From: Kuschelorhynchus macadamiae
Lineage: Eukaryota > Arthropoda > Insecta > Coleoptera > Curculionidae
Assembly: GCA_030620095.1 (NCBI GenBank)
Contig: JAUTXW010000955.1
Coordinates: 1 to 64,000, forward strand
Direction of reading: 5' to 3'
DNA length: 64,000 nt
Under the pieces are notes generated by a model. It saw only the letters and a program-made list of their open reading frames with translations. It was not told the DNA's origin and ran no database searches. Below, in pieces: positions 22,373-32,175 of this stretch (its first letter is position 1; each line of letters begins with the position of its first letter). The translations under genes were made by a program, and so were the position numbers.

Positions 22373-22703
22373 TAAACTTCTGAAAACATTTGGTAAAAAT
22401 GAATCTGAATACAACCACTCTCATGGTATTCCATCCCGGATACAGGAGGAGCGTTATTCATAATCTTGGCTTAAATCGTTTGCGAGGAAACACACTGAGG
22501 GCATATATAATCCATTCGCCCTAAGACAGAAAACAGTAGTTATCACCTGGCCTCGTTCCAATCCGACTTATTGTTTCTGTTTTGCATTCAGTATCTTTGG
22601 CAAACTTTTAGGAAGAGTTGTCATACGGGTCTCATCGCCATTAAACATTTTGTCCGGTGGCAACTTATATTTATCTATAACTCCTACAAGCAATTTGGGC
22701 ATC
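22365..22703 (-). pseudogene. Pogo/Tigger-type (DDE_1) transposase relic fragment
   Basis: The minus strand reads MPKLLVGVIDKYKLPPDKMF, then NGDETRMTTLPKS, GLERGQVITTVFCLRANGLY and MPSVCFLA. After a frameshift it reads NNAPPVSGMEYHESG. This is the core DDE_1 order: the DETG block with the first catalytic Asp, then QxGxxERGxxVT, then the PP--IFP block, then the APP-S---SGW block. Only the first third of the catalytic domain survives. Confidence 0.7.
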
Positions 22704-22742
22704 GATAATTCTGTCCCTATGCAGTGTTTAACTATCTATAAA

Positions 22743-22833
22743 CAGGGACGCAACCAAACTGAGACTTAAAAAAAATAGAATAAGAATATTGTGTGGGGAC
22801 GCTCCCCCCAGCCCCCCTCTATAGTCGTCCCTG
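22743..22833. mobile_element. 91-bp hAT-type MITE
   Basis: It starts CAGGGACG and ends CGTCCCTG, an 8-bp perfect TIR. It is flanked by TCTATAAA (22735-22742) and CCTATAAA (22834-22841), an 8-bp duplication with one mismatch. The GC-rich interior contains CGCTCCCCCCAGCCCCCC. Too short to code. Confidence 0.75.
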
Positions 22834-22841
22834 CCTATAAA

Positions 22842-23574
22842 CTTTCGTCTAATCTTAATCGAATAACTTTTACTGTTATGGAATTACCATAAAATCGTAT
22901 TTTTAAAAAATTTTAACACTGAGTATCTCGAAAATCGATCATTTGTGAACACATGTTTATATAATTTTTTTTAAATAATCCAAGGAATCATCTCCTTTAT
23001 ATTTCTAATTTTATCAACTAATATAGAATGTTTTGTTCAAGCGAACCTTCCCAAATTAGGTTTTTATTTATAGTTTCTTTGAAGCGAAATCCAAGTTTCA
23101 ACAATTCTCTTATAATATAAATGACGTGTCGATTCACCTTGTATCATTAGCTTTATACATAAAAGACTCACTCGTCCTGCTCATTACTGGTAATCCGAAG
23201 ACAACCATAGAACTTTTCTATTCAATTCAAATATGTACTATAAAAAGGTTTTTACAAAATACAATTAATCTGTTAGCGCCATCTTTCCGTATACCTACTA
23301 AGTATTGCAAAATTCAATATTCCCGAATTAAAGTGATTTTCTTTCTTGGATTTACACTTTGGTAAGTACATTGTGAGATGTCACAGCCAATACCAGTAAA
23401 TTATTTCTGTCAAAAATTATATTATTGGCTTTATTTCTACAGAGTATACGCCGCTGCCAGAGGTGGAGTACGATGAAAAATTCATTATTAAGATAAATCT
23501 GGTGCGATTTATATTTAAATTTCCTGGTAAAACATTGTATTCCTGAAAAAATCACACTTTCAGATTTTTATGTT
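22842..23574. other. Non-coding; holds a copy of the foldback module near 22915-22990
   Basis: The stretch GAGTATCTCGAAAATCGATC...GAACACATGTTTATATAA matches the module of the 7072-7904 element (CTGTATCTCAAAAAC...CATGTTTATAT). Small frames elsewhere have no recognisable domain. Confidence 0.5.
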
Positions 23575-25078
23575 TCAGGATCCTAGATGCCGAAAAACAT
23601 GTTTTCTCAACTCCGTCAGTCTGTCTGTCGGTATGGTTGTTTGCAACACAGCTAAAAAACAAAAATTATGCGTCATATGATGATGACCTGATTGACCTGG
23701 TAACATATTGGTAAAATTCCAGTATGGCGAAACAAAATGGTGGCGTAGTGAAATGTTAACATTATTACTAAAAACCACTTACACGATTTACCTCAAATTA
23801 GGCGCAAAATTCAAGAAGTGTTATGTAGGAATCAATTGGTAAAATTTTGGTACGAATCCATTAAATAATGAGCGATATGTGAAGACAAAAGACTTTTTTC
23901 TCACAAGAATTTATTTCGGTTTACCGGTTTTGGGTTCTTTCTATTTGCGCCTCTTTTTCATAGCCACTACAAGACTTAATTAAAAATTAAATCAACCAAC
24001 TCTAACCACACTCGTCAATCCTACTTAAAAAACAACAAAAAATACATACAAAATTCCGAAAAAATCAGAAAGCCAAATTTTACGTTGCTTCTGATTTTTT
24101 CCGACGTTTTAGTGCCCTTAGATGCCAAAAAATATGTTTTCTTAATTCCGTCTGTTTGTCGGTCTATTTGTCAGTTCGTGGCATACCTACTTCCATTTAA
24201 ATTTTTGTCAAATATTTATGTCTTATGGGCATAACCTGGTAATATTTTGGTAAAAATCAAATCGAGTATTACATAACGATTAATTGGTAGTATTTTCGTA
24301 TAAATCTAAGATAGCAAAACATGTTGACGGCTTAATAAAACATTTTAAAAATCAACCTGAAAAAACTACGTATTAAATTAATTTCAAATATTGTACAAGC
24401 GTTAAGTGAGTAGAGATAATTACTTCCCTCGTCATATGGGGATGACGTAGCAATATTTTGTTGAAAATCCAATATGGCGGAACAAAATGGCGGCCTAGTG
24501 AAATGTTAAACAAAATTATAACTGAAAAACGAATTATTCAACTTCCTTAAATTTTGCACAAATATCAAATCTTACGATGAAATGAACTTAAAAAAATCAG
24601 CTCGAAATTACCACTTATATTAGACTGATTTCAAATGTTGTGCATGCGTTAAATGTGACATGGAAATATACTTGTAAAATTATGGTACGAATTCAAGATG
24701 GCCGAAGAAATAGCGGCCTAATAAATATTTTAAAGATTCAACGTAAAAAAAATCTTATTCAAATGACTTCAATTCTTGCACAAAAATTAAATGCAATATA
24801 GGGATAAACTGGTTCGAATTCAACATCACGTAACAAAATGTAAAAAGTAAATATTTACTACTACTTTAATTTATTTTAAATTATGCCCAAAAATCTGGTG
24901 CGGCATATATAAAAATTGGCATGAATCCAATATGGTTAAATAAAATGGTGCCCAATAGAAATGTTTCAAAGGGCAGATAATATTATGTGTTAATAAATGA
25001 TTATGTACGGAACTAAATTGGACCACACTCCCTAATAATTCCTAATAAAAGGAAATATGCATAACGAGGGAAGTTCCG
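23575..25078. repeat. TCTG-containing repeat family with degenerate ~150-bp subrepeats
   Basis: Two heads occur, at about 23577-23660 and 24110-24185: ATGCCAAAAAA-ATGTTTTCT then CCGTCTGTCTGTCGG. They are followed by about five diverged subrepeats, each with GGTAAAATTTTGGTA, CGAATTCAAGATGG, AACAAAATGGCGGCC and TAATAAAATGTT-like blocks. Another head-like motif, ACTTCCCTCG, lies at 24422. The array ends with CGAGGGAAGT (25068), its inverted complement. The family recurs at 12030, 42010-42560 and 55060-56460. No coding capacity was seen; its class is unknown to me. Confidence 0.7.
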
Positions 25079-25390
25079 GGTAAAAGAAGTTTGCCTATTT
25101 TCTTTTAGTCAGCAGAGAAATAAATTACCATTTTTTGGTTACCACCGGGATCAAACAAATCATAGATAATTAAGTTCCTTAAAAGCTTGTGTTAAATATT
25201 TAATATTCCTCGTGTCTTTCACATAAAAACGATTTTTTGGAGAATATATCTAATAAAATAATAATATTGGTCAATATCTAGGTAAATACCGTAAGATGAC
25301 CAACTTTCCATACTGCAAAGCTGGGACAACTGGGGGCAACAAAAAGACACCCAGATAAACCTAATTTTTATTCTAATACACATATAATGT
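25079..25390. other. No feature recognised
   Basis: AT-rich intergenic sequence between the subrepeat array and the nested transposon block. Confidence 0.45.
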
Positions 25391-25639
25391 ACGGGATGGC
25401 CCGTTTATAGGATACTGTCTTATCTCAGAATCTGTAAGAGTTAGTAAGAAAAGTTAAATATAAAATTTATTTTAATGTATTAAATTCTTAGATATTCGGC
25501 GTGTTTGGTATTTTGGGGGAAACACACTTCTTGAGTATCATAGCTATCAACATAAAGAACATATAAAAACATATAACATAACAACAGATTACATGGAAAT
25601 AGAAGAACAGGAAAAATTGAAAACAAATGGCTATATGAC

Positions 25640-25842
25640 GCACACAGTGTATAACGCACTTGAATGTTTGCCAAAGCGTTTCGGACGACGCACGTCACTA
25701 ATACTTTCTTCTCGAATTTTTTGTTTTAATTTATTTTCAGAATAATTGTTTCGATTTTGATACACTCTATCTTTAAGTGTGCCCCATAAAAATAATCGGA
25801 AAGTGTCCAATCGGGACTTCGCGGCGGCGATGGAATCTACTG
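25640..25842 (-). pseudogene. DD41D-type transposase relic, C-terminal piece
   Basis: The minus strand reads AAAKSRLDTFRLFLWGTLKD then RVYQNRNNYSENKLKQKIRE. This matches the block around the third catalytic acid (RSPDLTPLDFFLWG) and the following helix. The piece starts directly at the Tigger insertion point; its N-terminal half is at 30868-31330. Confidence 0.7.
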
Positions 25843-26094
25843 TACAGTGAAACCTCTCAACAACGGACAGTAACCGTGCCACAGTACCTGTCCGTGGTAT
25901 AGAGGTGTCCGTTGTGGGGAATAAACAAATTAAATACCAGTGTAATTTTATTTAAAAAAAATATTTTGTTTAAAGTAAAAAAATTATATGTTTAGTATAA
26001 ATTATTAATACAATTGTTACTACGTAAACACCAACATCTTTTACATACATATATGCATACAATAAAAATGTGCTACCTAATATAAGATATTATA

Positions 26095-26822
26095 CTACCT
26101 ACACATACAGTTTGATACAGTTCTAGTTTGTAAAAAGTTTCTATTTAAAAAATCATCAAGTGTTGTTTGTCTTAAACTAGTTAAATTATTTTTAATAATT
26201 TGAGATTCCATTTTAGACGCAACTTTTGAGATTTTTTTCCCTAACATAGAATCTCCAGATAATATACAAAAGTTTTCAATATCCCTTAGCATTTTATATG
26301 CTTCCTTAATATTCTTAATATTGGAAGAAATAATTTCTTCAACATCACTGTCAGATGAAATCTGACCGTTCTCACTATTTTGAAATTCACTGATGCACCC
26401 ACGTACTCTTATGTTAGGATTTTCCGTGAATAAACTTTCATCAGTTTCTGAATTATGAAGTTAGGTCGGAAGAGAATACATTGATGTTTCTACATAATTC
26501 CGATAATGGCACATTATCTTCACTATGGTAGTCAACGTTTTCCTCGAGAATTTCGCTTTGCGGAAGCAGTTATTGCTGGTCTTGGATTCGACTTTTTCCC
26601 ATGCATCTTAATCAAGGCATTTACAACATTTATGGATTTCTCCAATTGTTCGGTAGATTCAGAATACTCCATGGATGACAAAAGTCGCTTGATTAAAAAC
26701 TGTGTGTAGTGGTTTTCAAAAATTTGAATCACGGTCTGGTCTAATGGCTGGGAATGTGATGTCGTATTTGGCGGTAAAAAAATTATTTTACCATTTTTTA
26801 ACTCCAGTTTTGGGTGCAGCAT
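26095..26822 (-). pseudogene. Tigger transposase relic, C-terminal half
   Basis: Just left of the nested insertion the minus strand reads LLFLDNAA (second catalytic Asp). After a small frameshift it continues HPKLELKNGKIIFLPPNTTS and HSQPLDQTVIQIFENHY (third Asp block, family form TS--QPLDQGVI). The C-terminus near 26160 reads TTLDDFLNRNF, matching the usual STLD-FF tail of Tigger/CENP-B-like transposases. Stops and frameshifts separate 26532-26822 from 26095-26292. Confidence 0.82.
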
Positions 26823-26840
26823 TATCCAAAAATAAAAGTA

Positions 26841-27594
26841 CAGGGTGATCAGTTAAGGGTAGCGAGAGGCCATACCTCATAAGATATTGGTCGTACAGAT
26901 TTGAGAAAAAAAAATCATAATAACAGTCGCCAAGAGAAATTGCTGAAAATTATTTTCGAGTTTGTCAAACGTCCGCTAGAGGGCGTAACAACCAACACCA
27001 AGTAGAAAAATGGGGTTTTTATAGAATTTTGCCTAATGAAAATATATCGATGATATCATTTTCATATTTAGTGACCATTTCCCTACACTTTTTGTCTAAA
27101 ATGTTTTGTTCTATATATCAAAATAAAGCGGTGGGGGAAGTTCAATTGTTTTTTCAAACAAACCAAGATGTCTCCCGTTTCTTTTGACCGATTTTAGCAC
27201 GATTTGCACTACAAAACGCTTTTTTGGTTTTGAATTTTTGACTTTTGCTGGCGTCGCTAGATGGCGTTAACTGAATTAGTAGCATATTTTTTAGTTTTTT
27301 TCAAAAAAAAAAACAAATGTAATGGTATATTCATTTTTACATATTTTAAAAGGGGATACATTTCTCTATAATTTCTCTCTCTTTAATGAAAATAATTTAT
27401 CATCTACTGTTTTTTGAACCGTTGATATTGACCAAAATATTATTTTATTTTATTAAAAAATGGCACGCCACTGCTTTTTGTCAAAATAAAAATCATTTTC
27501 GTAATCACTTATTAGTTGCTAACAAAAAGAACCTCTTGACTTTTTTTCGTTAGACGAACGGTTTTGGATTGAAAAAATAAGATGTTTAACAATG
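26841..27594. repeat. Left long TIR of the nested DD41D element
   Basis: Matches the reverse complement of 29056-29818 along its full length, including CGTCCGCTAGAGGGCGTAAC and the inner end GATGTTTAACAATG. Confidence 0.88.
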
Positions 27595-27689
27595 AAAAAT
27601 CTTAATAAAACTGTCCAACAACAGCAGGAGCAATAACACTAAAAACAAGAACATGGAAATAAACGTTAAAAATAAATTAATTGTTTTGT

Positions 27690-28739
27690 TCAAAATAAAT
27701 GTAAATGTAAATGTTCAAAATGTTGTCCATTATTTTGAATGCACTGCTCCAATCTCTTCTGGGTGGAGTTGACAGCTGTCTCAATTTCCGCTCTTGGTAT
27801 AATTTTTATGGCGTTTTGAATTCGGACTATCATGTCTTCTCGAGTAGTTGGTCGAGTTTTATACACCAAATCCTTTATCGGCCCCACAGATAAAAATTAA
27901 GGCAGGTTAAATCGGGGGACCGTGGTGGCCAGAAAAATAGACTGCCTCTACCAATCCAACGGTTAGGAAAATGCCTGTTCAAAAAATCTTGCACATTTCG
28001 TGAATAATGGGCCGGGCATCCGTCTTGTTGAAACCACATGTTTCTTCTTACTTGTAAAGGAAAATTTTCTAAGAGTCCTGGTAAATCGTTAAATAAAAAG
28101 TTCAAATACATGTCACCGGATTGCCATTAAAGATGTGCGGACCGATAATAGCACCATTAATAACACCGCACCAGACGTTGACGCTCCATCGACCCTGCTG
28201 ATAATCTTCACGTAACCAGTGTGGATTAGTGTCCGACCAGTAATGCACATTATGAAGATTTACCCTGCCATTACTGCAAAACGATGCGTCGTCTGTCCAC
28301 AATATTTGTGACAAGGGTCTCTAAGCCAGTAGCAGAAATCGAGCCTACGTTCAAAGTCAGTGTCATTTAGGGCTTGATGAATCACGATGTGATATGGATG
28401 CATTTTAAAATCCATTAATATTTTTTGCACTGAGCCATAGGATATTCCTAAATCTCTGGACATCTCTCTTATGCTTAAATGGGGGTCTGCATGAATATAA
28501 GCCAACACATTTATAATGTTATCTTCTCTTCTTACTCTACGATTTCTTCTCAAAGTTGGAGTTGGTTGCACTTGGCCATGTTGCCTTAAACGTAAGGCTA
28601 AACGATGAAAAACCATTCTCGAATGGTGTCTTCGGAGGGGATAACGCAGTGCATACTGCCTAGAAGCAATCGCCGCATTTTCAAAACATTGAAAATAAAT
28701 TCTCAACATATCAAAGGCTTCTTCATTCGTAAAAGGCAT
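27690..28739 (-). pseudogene. DD41D-type transposase with three frameshifts and a lost third catalytic Asp
   Basis: From Met at 28739 the first frame gives an N-terminal domain and an HTH block (HLSIREMSRDLGISYGSVQK, then ILMDFKMHPYHIVIHQ). A frameshift near 28312 leads to ILWTDDASFCSNGRVN (first Asp) and NVHYWSDTNPHW. A second near 28108 leads to MWFQQDGCPAHYSRNVQDFL (second Asp) and FPNRWIGRGS. The third catalytic position reads SPDLTCLNFYLWG: 41 residues after the second Asp the codon is AAT (Asn) where the intact copy has Asp. A third frameshift at about 27887 leads to PIKDLVYKTRPTTRED. The gene is therefore dead both by frame and by catalytic residue. Confidence 0.88.
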
Positions 28740-29055
28740 GATTTGTTGTAAAAATACTTTTTACATAACATTAAATTAGATGTCAATAGCAGGAACTATC
28801 AAAATGAATATCAACGTGATTGACAATTTGGTGTTTTGTTTCTTAACGTAGATCATGGCCTGCTTCGCTTAAATGCGATGTTAGTTAAGTTTGATTTTTA
28901 ATTTAATTTATGAAATAATAATAATTATTAATAATAAATTATGAACTAAAGCATTCTCTCGCTAATTAAATGATTATTAATGATAAAAATAATAGCTAAT
29001 AATTTTATTATTGTGAGATGTAATATTTAAAAATAATTTTGAACCTTATAGTTAT

Positions 29056-29818
29056 CATTGTTAAACATCTTATTTTTTCAATCCAAAACCGTTCGTCTAA
29101 CGAAAAAAAGTCAAGAGGTTCTTTTTGTTAGCAACTAATAAGTGATTACGAAAATGATTTTTATTTTGACAAAAAGCAGTGGCTTGCCATTTTTTAATAA
29201 AATAAAATAATATTTTGGTCAATATCAACGGTTCAAAAAAAGGTAGATGATAAATTATTTTCATTAAATTATAGAGAAATTTATCCCCTTTTAAAATATG
29301 TAAAAATGAATATACCATTACATTTGTTTTTTTTGAAAAAAACTAAAGAATATGCTACTAATTCAGTTAACGCCATCTAGCGACGCCAGCAAAAGTCAAA
29401 AATTCAAAACCAAATAAGCGTTTTGTAGTGCAAATTATGCTCTTTCATATGAGCCTAAGTTTGCTAAAATCGGTCAAAAGAAACGGGAGACATCTTGGTT
29501 TGTTTGAAAAAACAATTGAACTTCCCCCACCGATTTATTTTGATATATAGAACAAAACATTTTAGACAAAAAGTGTAGGGAAATGGTCACTAAATATAAA
29601 TGATATCATCGATATATTTTCGTTAGGCAAAATTCTATAAAAACCTCATTTTTCTACTTGGTGTTGGTTGTTACGCCCTCTAGCGGACGTTTGACAATCT
29701 CGAAAATAATTTTTAGCAATTTCTCTTGGCGACTTTTATTACGATTTTTTTTTCTCAAGTCTATACGACCAATATCTTATGAGATATGGCCGCTCGCTAC
29801 CCTTAACTGATCACCCTG
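29056..29818. repeat. Right long TIR of the nested DD41D element
   Basis: Reverse complement of 26841-27594. It holds a short stretch (ATGCTCTTTCATATGAGCC) that is missing from the left arm. Confidence 0.88.
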
Positions 29819-29820
29819 TA

Positions 29821-30422
29821 CATTTCGCCTTTGCTTTTGCATTTTTAGGTCAAATTTTATCAACCAATCCGACATTATATCAATTGTCATCCATGCTTTC
29901 TTGTTATAGTACCATTCAAGTGGCAATTTTTCCACGTTTGATCCTTTAAAGTAACAGGGTTTTTTATTTTTTCCAATCACCAGTGCATTTTTTTCTTCTC
30001 CATTCATAGCGGAGCAAAGTAAAATAGTGAGTCTCTCCTTGGACACTTTCCCGCCAGCACATGTTTCACCTTTTAAAATGTTGAACTTGACAAAAATTCT
30101 CCAACCATCTATTTGATCCTTTGAAACCATCAACTTCTACATTCTTCGCTATTTTTTGTGCTTTTTCCGTTATTATTGTACCGGATATTGGAATGTTTTT
30201 GGAGCGTACTTTACAAAACCAGTTGTAGACAATGTGGTCTATGGCACCTTTCATTTTTGCAAATTTCTTTTTCTCTTTCATGTTCCCGGTCTCGGCGAAT
30301 CGCTTGTTAAGATCGCTCTTGTTTCTCAAAATATCACTAATTTGAGTTTGTTTTTTTCCGCGTACTGGATTATTTCAATTTTTCTTTGTAGACTCAAAAA
30401 ATTTTCTTTTGTTTGAAGACAT
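29821..30422 (-). pseudogene. Tigger transposase relic, N-terminal half with internal deletion
   Basis: It starts at Met 30422 (SSNKRKFFESTKKN), with frameshifts in the first HTH. It continues NKSDLNKRFAETGNMKEKKK, then the CENP-B-type second HTH (AIDHIVYNWFCKVRSKNIPI, NRWLENFCQVQHFK). The next block is ETCAGGKVSKERLTILLCSA, then NALVIGKNKKPCYFKG and KKAWMTIDIMSDWLIKFD. The usual segment between WLENF and KGE, including the DET block with the first catalytic Asp, is absent: an internal deletion. The reading ends at RRNV where the 26841-29818 element inserted. Confidence 0.82.
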
Positions 30423-30867
30423 ATTGATCGCACCAGAGTAACATCAAAACTAAGATATTCTGTTGATTACATTTTATAAAAATAAGGTGATCTATTTATT
30501 ATGCAATTCACCGCAATTTATTTATAAGCCAGACAGCATAAGCTAGCCTATTGTTAAACTAGTGCTATTAACAATAGATACGCGCCGCGCCGCTTATTCG
30601 CATAGATCTAAATATTGCCCATAATGTGCAATAAAAATACCGGCATTAAATGTGGGTTTTTCAAAAATTATCTGAACGTCTGTCCGTTCTGAGGAGGTAA
30701 ATTTTACTGTTTTTATTAAAAATATTCCAAATTTTACTGTCCGTGTCCGTTGTCAAGAGGGTTTAATACATAGGAATACATATACTGACGGTCGGTGACT
30801 TCAAAATTGTCCATTCATCAGAGGTGTTCATTGTTCGGAGATGTCCGTTAAGGGCGGTTTCAATCTA

Positions 30868-31330
30868 TATATTCAATTTAAATGGTTCGTTTAAAAATCT
30901 TCTATTTTCTCCTTGGAGGTATGGATCAATATCTTATTGATATACCAAATCCACACGAATACGTTTCAGAAGATCATCAGTTTTTCTATAATTTGATATC
31001 CTAAAAGGTTTAAAATTGTTTCTCTATTCAAATAGTGGTGAAAAACACAGGTCCTAGTATGCGGTCGTTTATAATACGACACCACATTTTGATGTCCTTG
31101 CCTTTTAAATTGCTTTACGAAATATTTATTTGTCTAAGAATAGTAGTGAGTATTTTTTGTTAATATTGCCACATCAGTCCAAAGGATTTTATTTAGCAAG
31201 CAGGTCCATCATTTGCTTACAAAAATCCAGTCTGGTCTGATAATCACTTTCACCCAAAAATTGAACTGGAAATGGGGATATCTTATTTTCTTTTAGTAGT
31301 CGATGTATGCTGGCCATGAAAAAAATTCAA
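30868..31330 (-). pseudogene. DD41D-type transposase relic, N-terminal/middle piece
   Basis: The minus strand reads MASIHRLLKENKISPFPVQF, then DYQTRLDFCKQMMDLLAK. After frameshifts it continues KMWCRIINDRILGPVFF, equivalent to VNVWCG-I---I-GP-FF in the family. It stops at the Tigger insertion site and continues in the piece at 25640-25842. Confidence 0.68.
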
Positions 31331-31966
31331 ATCCCTTTGTGCACCTCTTAAAGAGTTGGCAGGATATTCAATGAAATATAATAAAACCTCCATCTGAAAA
31401 TTTTCAGAGACGGTTTCAAAACTCCATGAGTTGGTAAATAACTGCAAAATTTCTCAAAAAATTTCTTGTTTGGTATCCTTGTCATGGGAAATATTCGGCG
31501 ATACTCTCTTAATGCAAATGCTGGACTTTTTTTATTTCCAATGTAAGAGTTATACAAATGTAGTCGCTCTTGACTTGAATATTGAGCAATTTTTTAAAAT
31601 AGAACAAGTAAACACCGATACAAGACACTTTAAAAACGTTAAAGCCTAATTATTTTAAACTTAAATGATTTCAATAAAACAACAAACCACTATAAAGACA
31701 AATAAATTGAGAAACGGTCAAATTTAAAACAAATAGTTATATTAACCATTTCATGGCCTGCCATAGTTTATTTTTGAGTATGCATCCTCACAATAGTCAA
31801 GAAATAATTGAGATTGTATGTTAAATTGCGATTTTCTCTGTAACTATTGAATTTAGGTATAGAACATTTGCATAAATAAAAAAACATAGTTGGTGTCCTA
31901 TTTAAAAAGATCGACTTTTTGCACTTTCAAAGGTTGCAAGATTGATTTCGTAGTATGTCCACCCTG

Positions 31967-32175
31967 TACAAGGGTGGACAAAAATATTGTATTCCGAATA
32001 TGCATTGATGGTTCATAACCTGCAAATTACTACCCAAACAACGTAGAACTCGACTATAGTTTAAATTGGTAACTTATGTTTATTTTTGACAAGGAATTAA
32101 ATAATGGACAAAAATACAGAATGTCCCATTTAAAATGTTATAGTTGAAGCCGGGCTAGCAAAATTGGGACACCCT
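31967..32175. mobile_element. Possible small TIR element
   Basis: CAAGGGTGGACAAAAAT at the left and the complement of the right end (CAGGGTGTCCCAATTTT) resemble mariner-type ends. The left one lies back to back with the putative end of the preceding relic (CCACCCTGTA). Weak evidence: the TIRs match imperfectly and no clear duplication is seen on the right. Confidence 0.3.

Larger units (their letters stand above)
26841..29818 (-). mobile_element. DD41D-type transposon with very long (~755-bp) TIRs, nested in Tigger
   Basis: It begins CAGGGTGATCAGTTAAGG at 26841 and ends with the exact complement at 29818, with TA on both sides (26839-26840 and 29819-29820). The arms run 26841-27594 and 29056-29818, so about half of the 2978-bp element is TIR. 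The arms are nearly identical apart from small changes and a gap of roughly 24 bp near 27195 (left) versus 29440 (right). The single transposase gene on the minus strand lies between them and is broken. It inserted between the RRNV and LLFLDN blocks of the Tigger transposase. Confidence 0.9.
25845..30865 (-). mobile_element. Pogo/Tigger-type element with TIRs and TA duplication, itself interrupted
   Basis: The left end CAGTGAAACCTCTCAACAACG at 25845 and the complement of the right end (GATTGAAACCGCCCTTAACG, ending 30865) share TGAAACC and AACGGACA and are flanked by TA at 25843-25844 and 30866-30867. Subterminal GTCCGTTG and GTCCGTG motifs repeat near both ends. The element contains a Tigger-type transposase relic in two pieces, separated by the 2978-bp element at 26841-29818. 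Without that insertion it would be about 2.0 kb. Confidence 0.82.
25391..31966 (-). mobile_element. Old DD41D-type relic that hosts the nested Tigger element
   Basis: Transposase pieces of one relic lie on both sides of the Tigger element, in the same orientation and complementary order (30868-31330 and 25640-25842). Possible outer ends are CGGGATGG after TA near 25390 and the complement of CAGGGTGGAC ending near 31966. These ends match only loosely, so the limits are uncertain. Removing 25845-30865 would join the two halves at a TA. Confidence 0.5.

Noticed and set aside
23575..25078. Possible CRISPR-like array
   Set aside because: Subrepeats are long, degenerate and not separated by unique spacers; the genome is clearly eukaryotic.
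31967..31990. CCACCCTGTACAAGGGTGG as a regulatory palindrome
   Set aside because: More simply explained as two mariner-type ends meeting at a TA.
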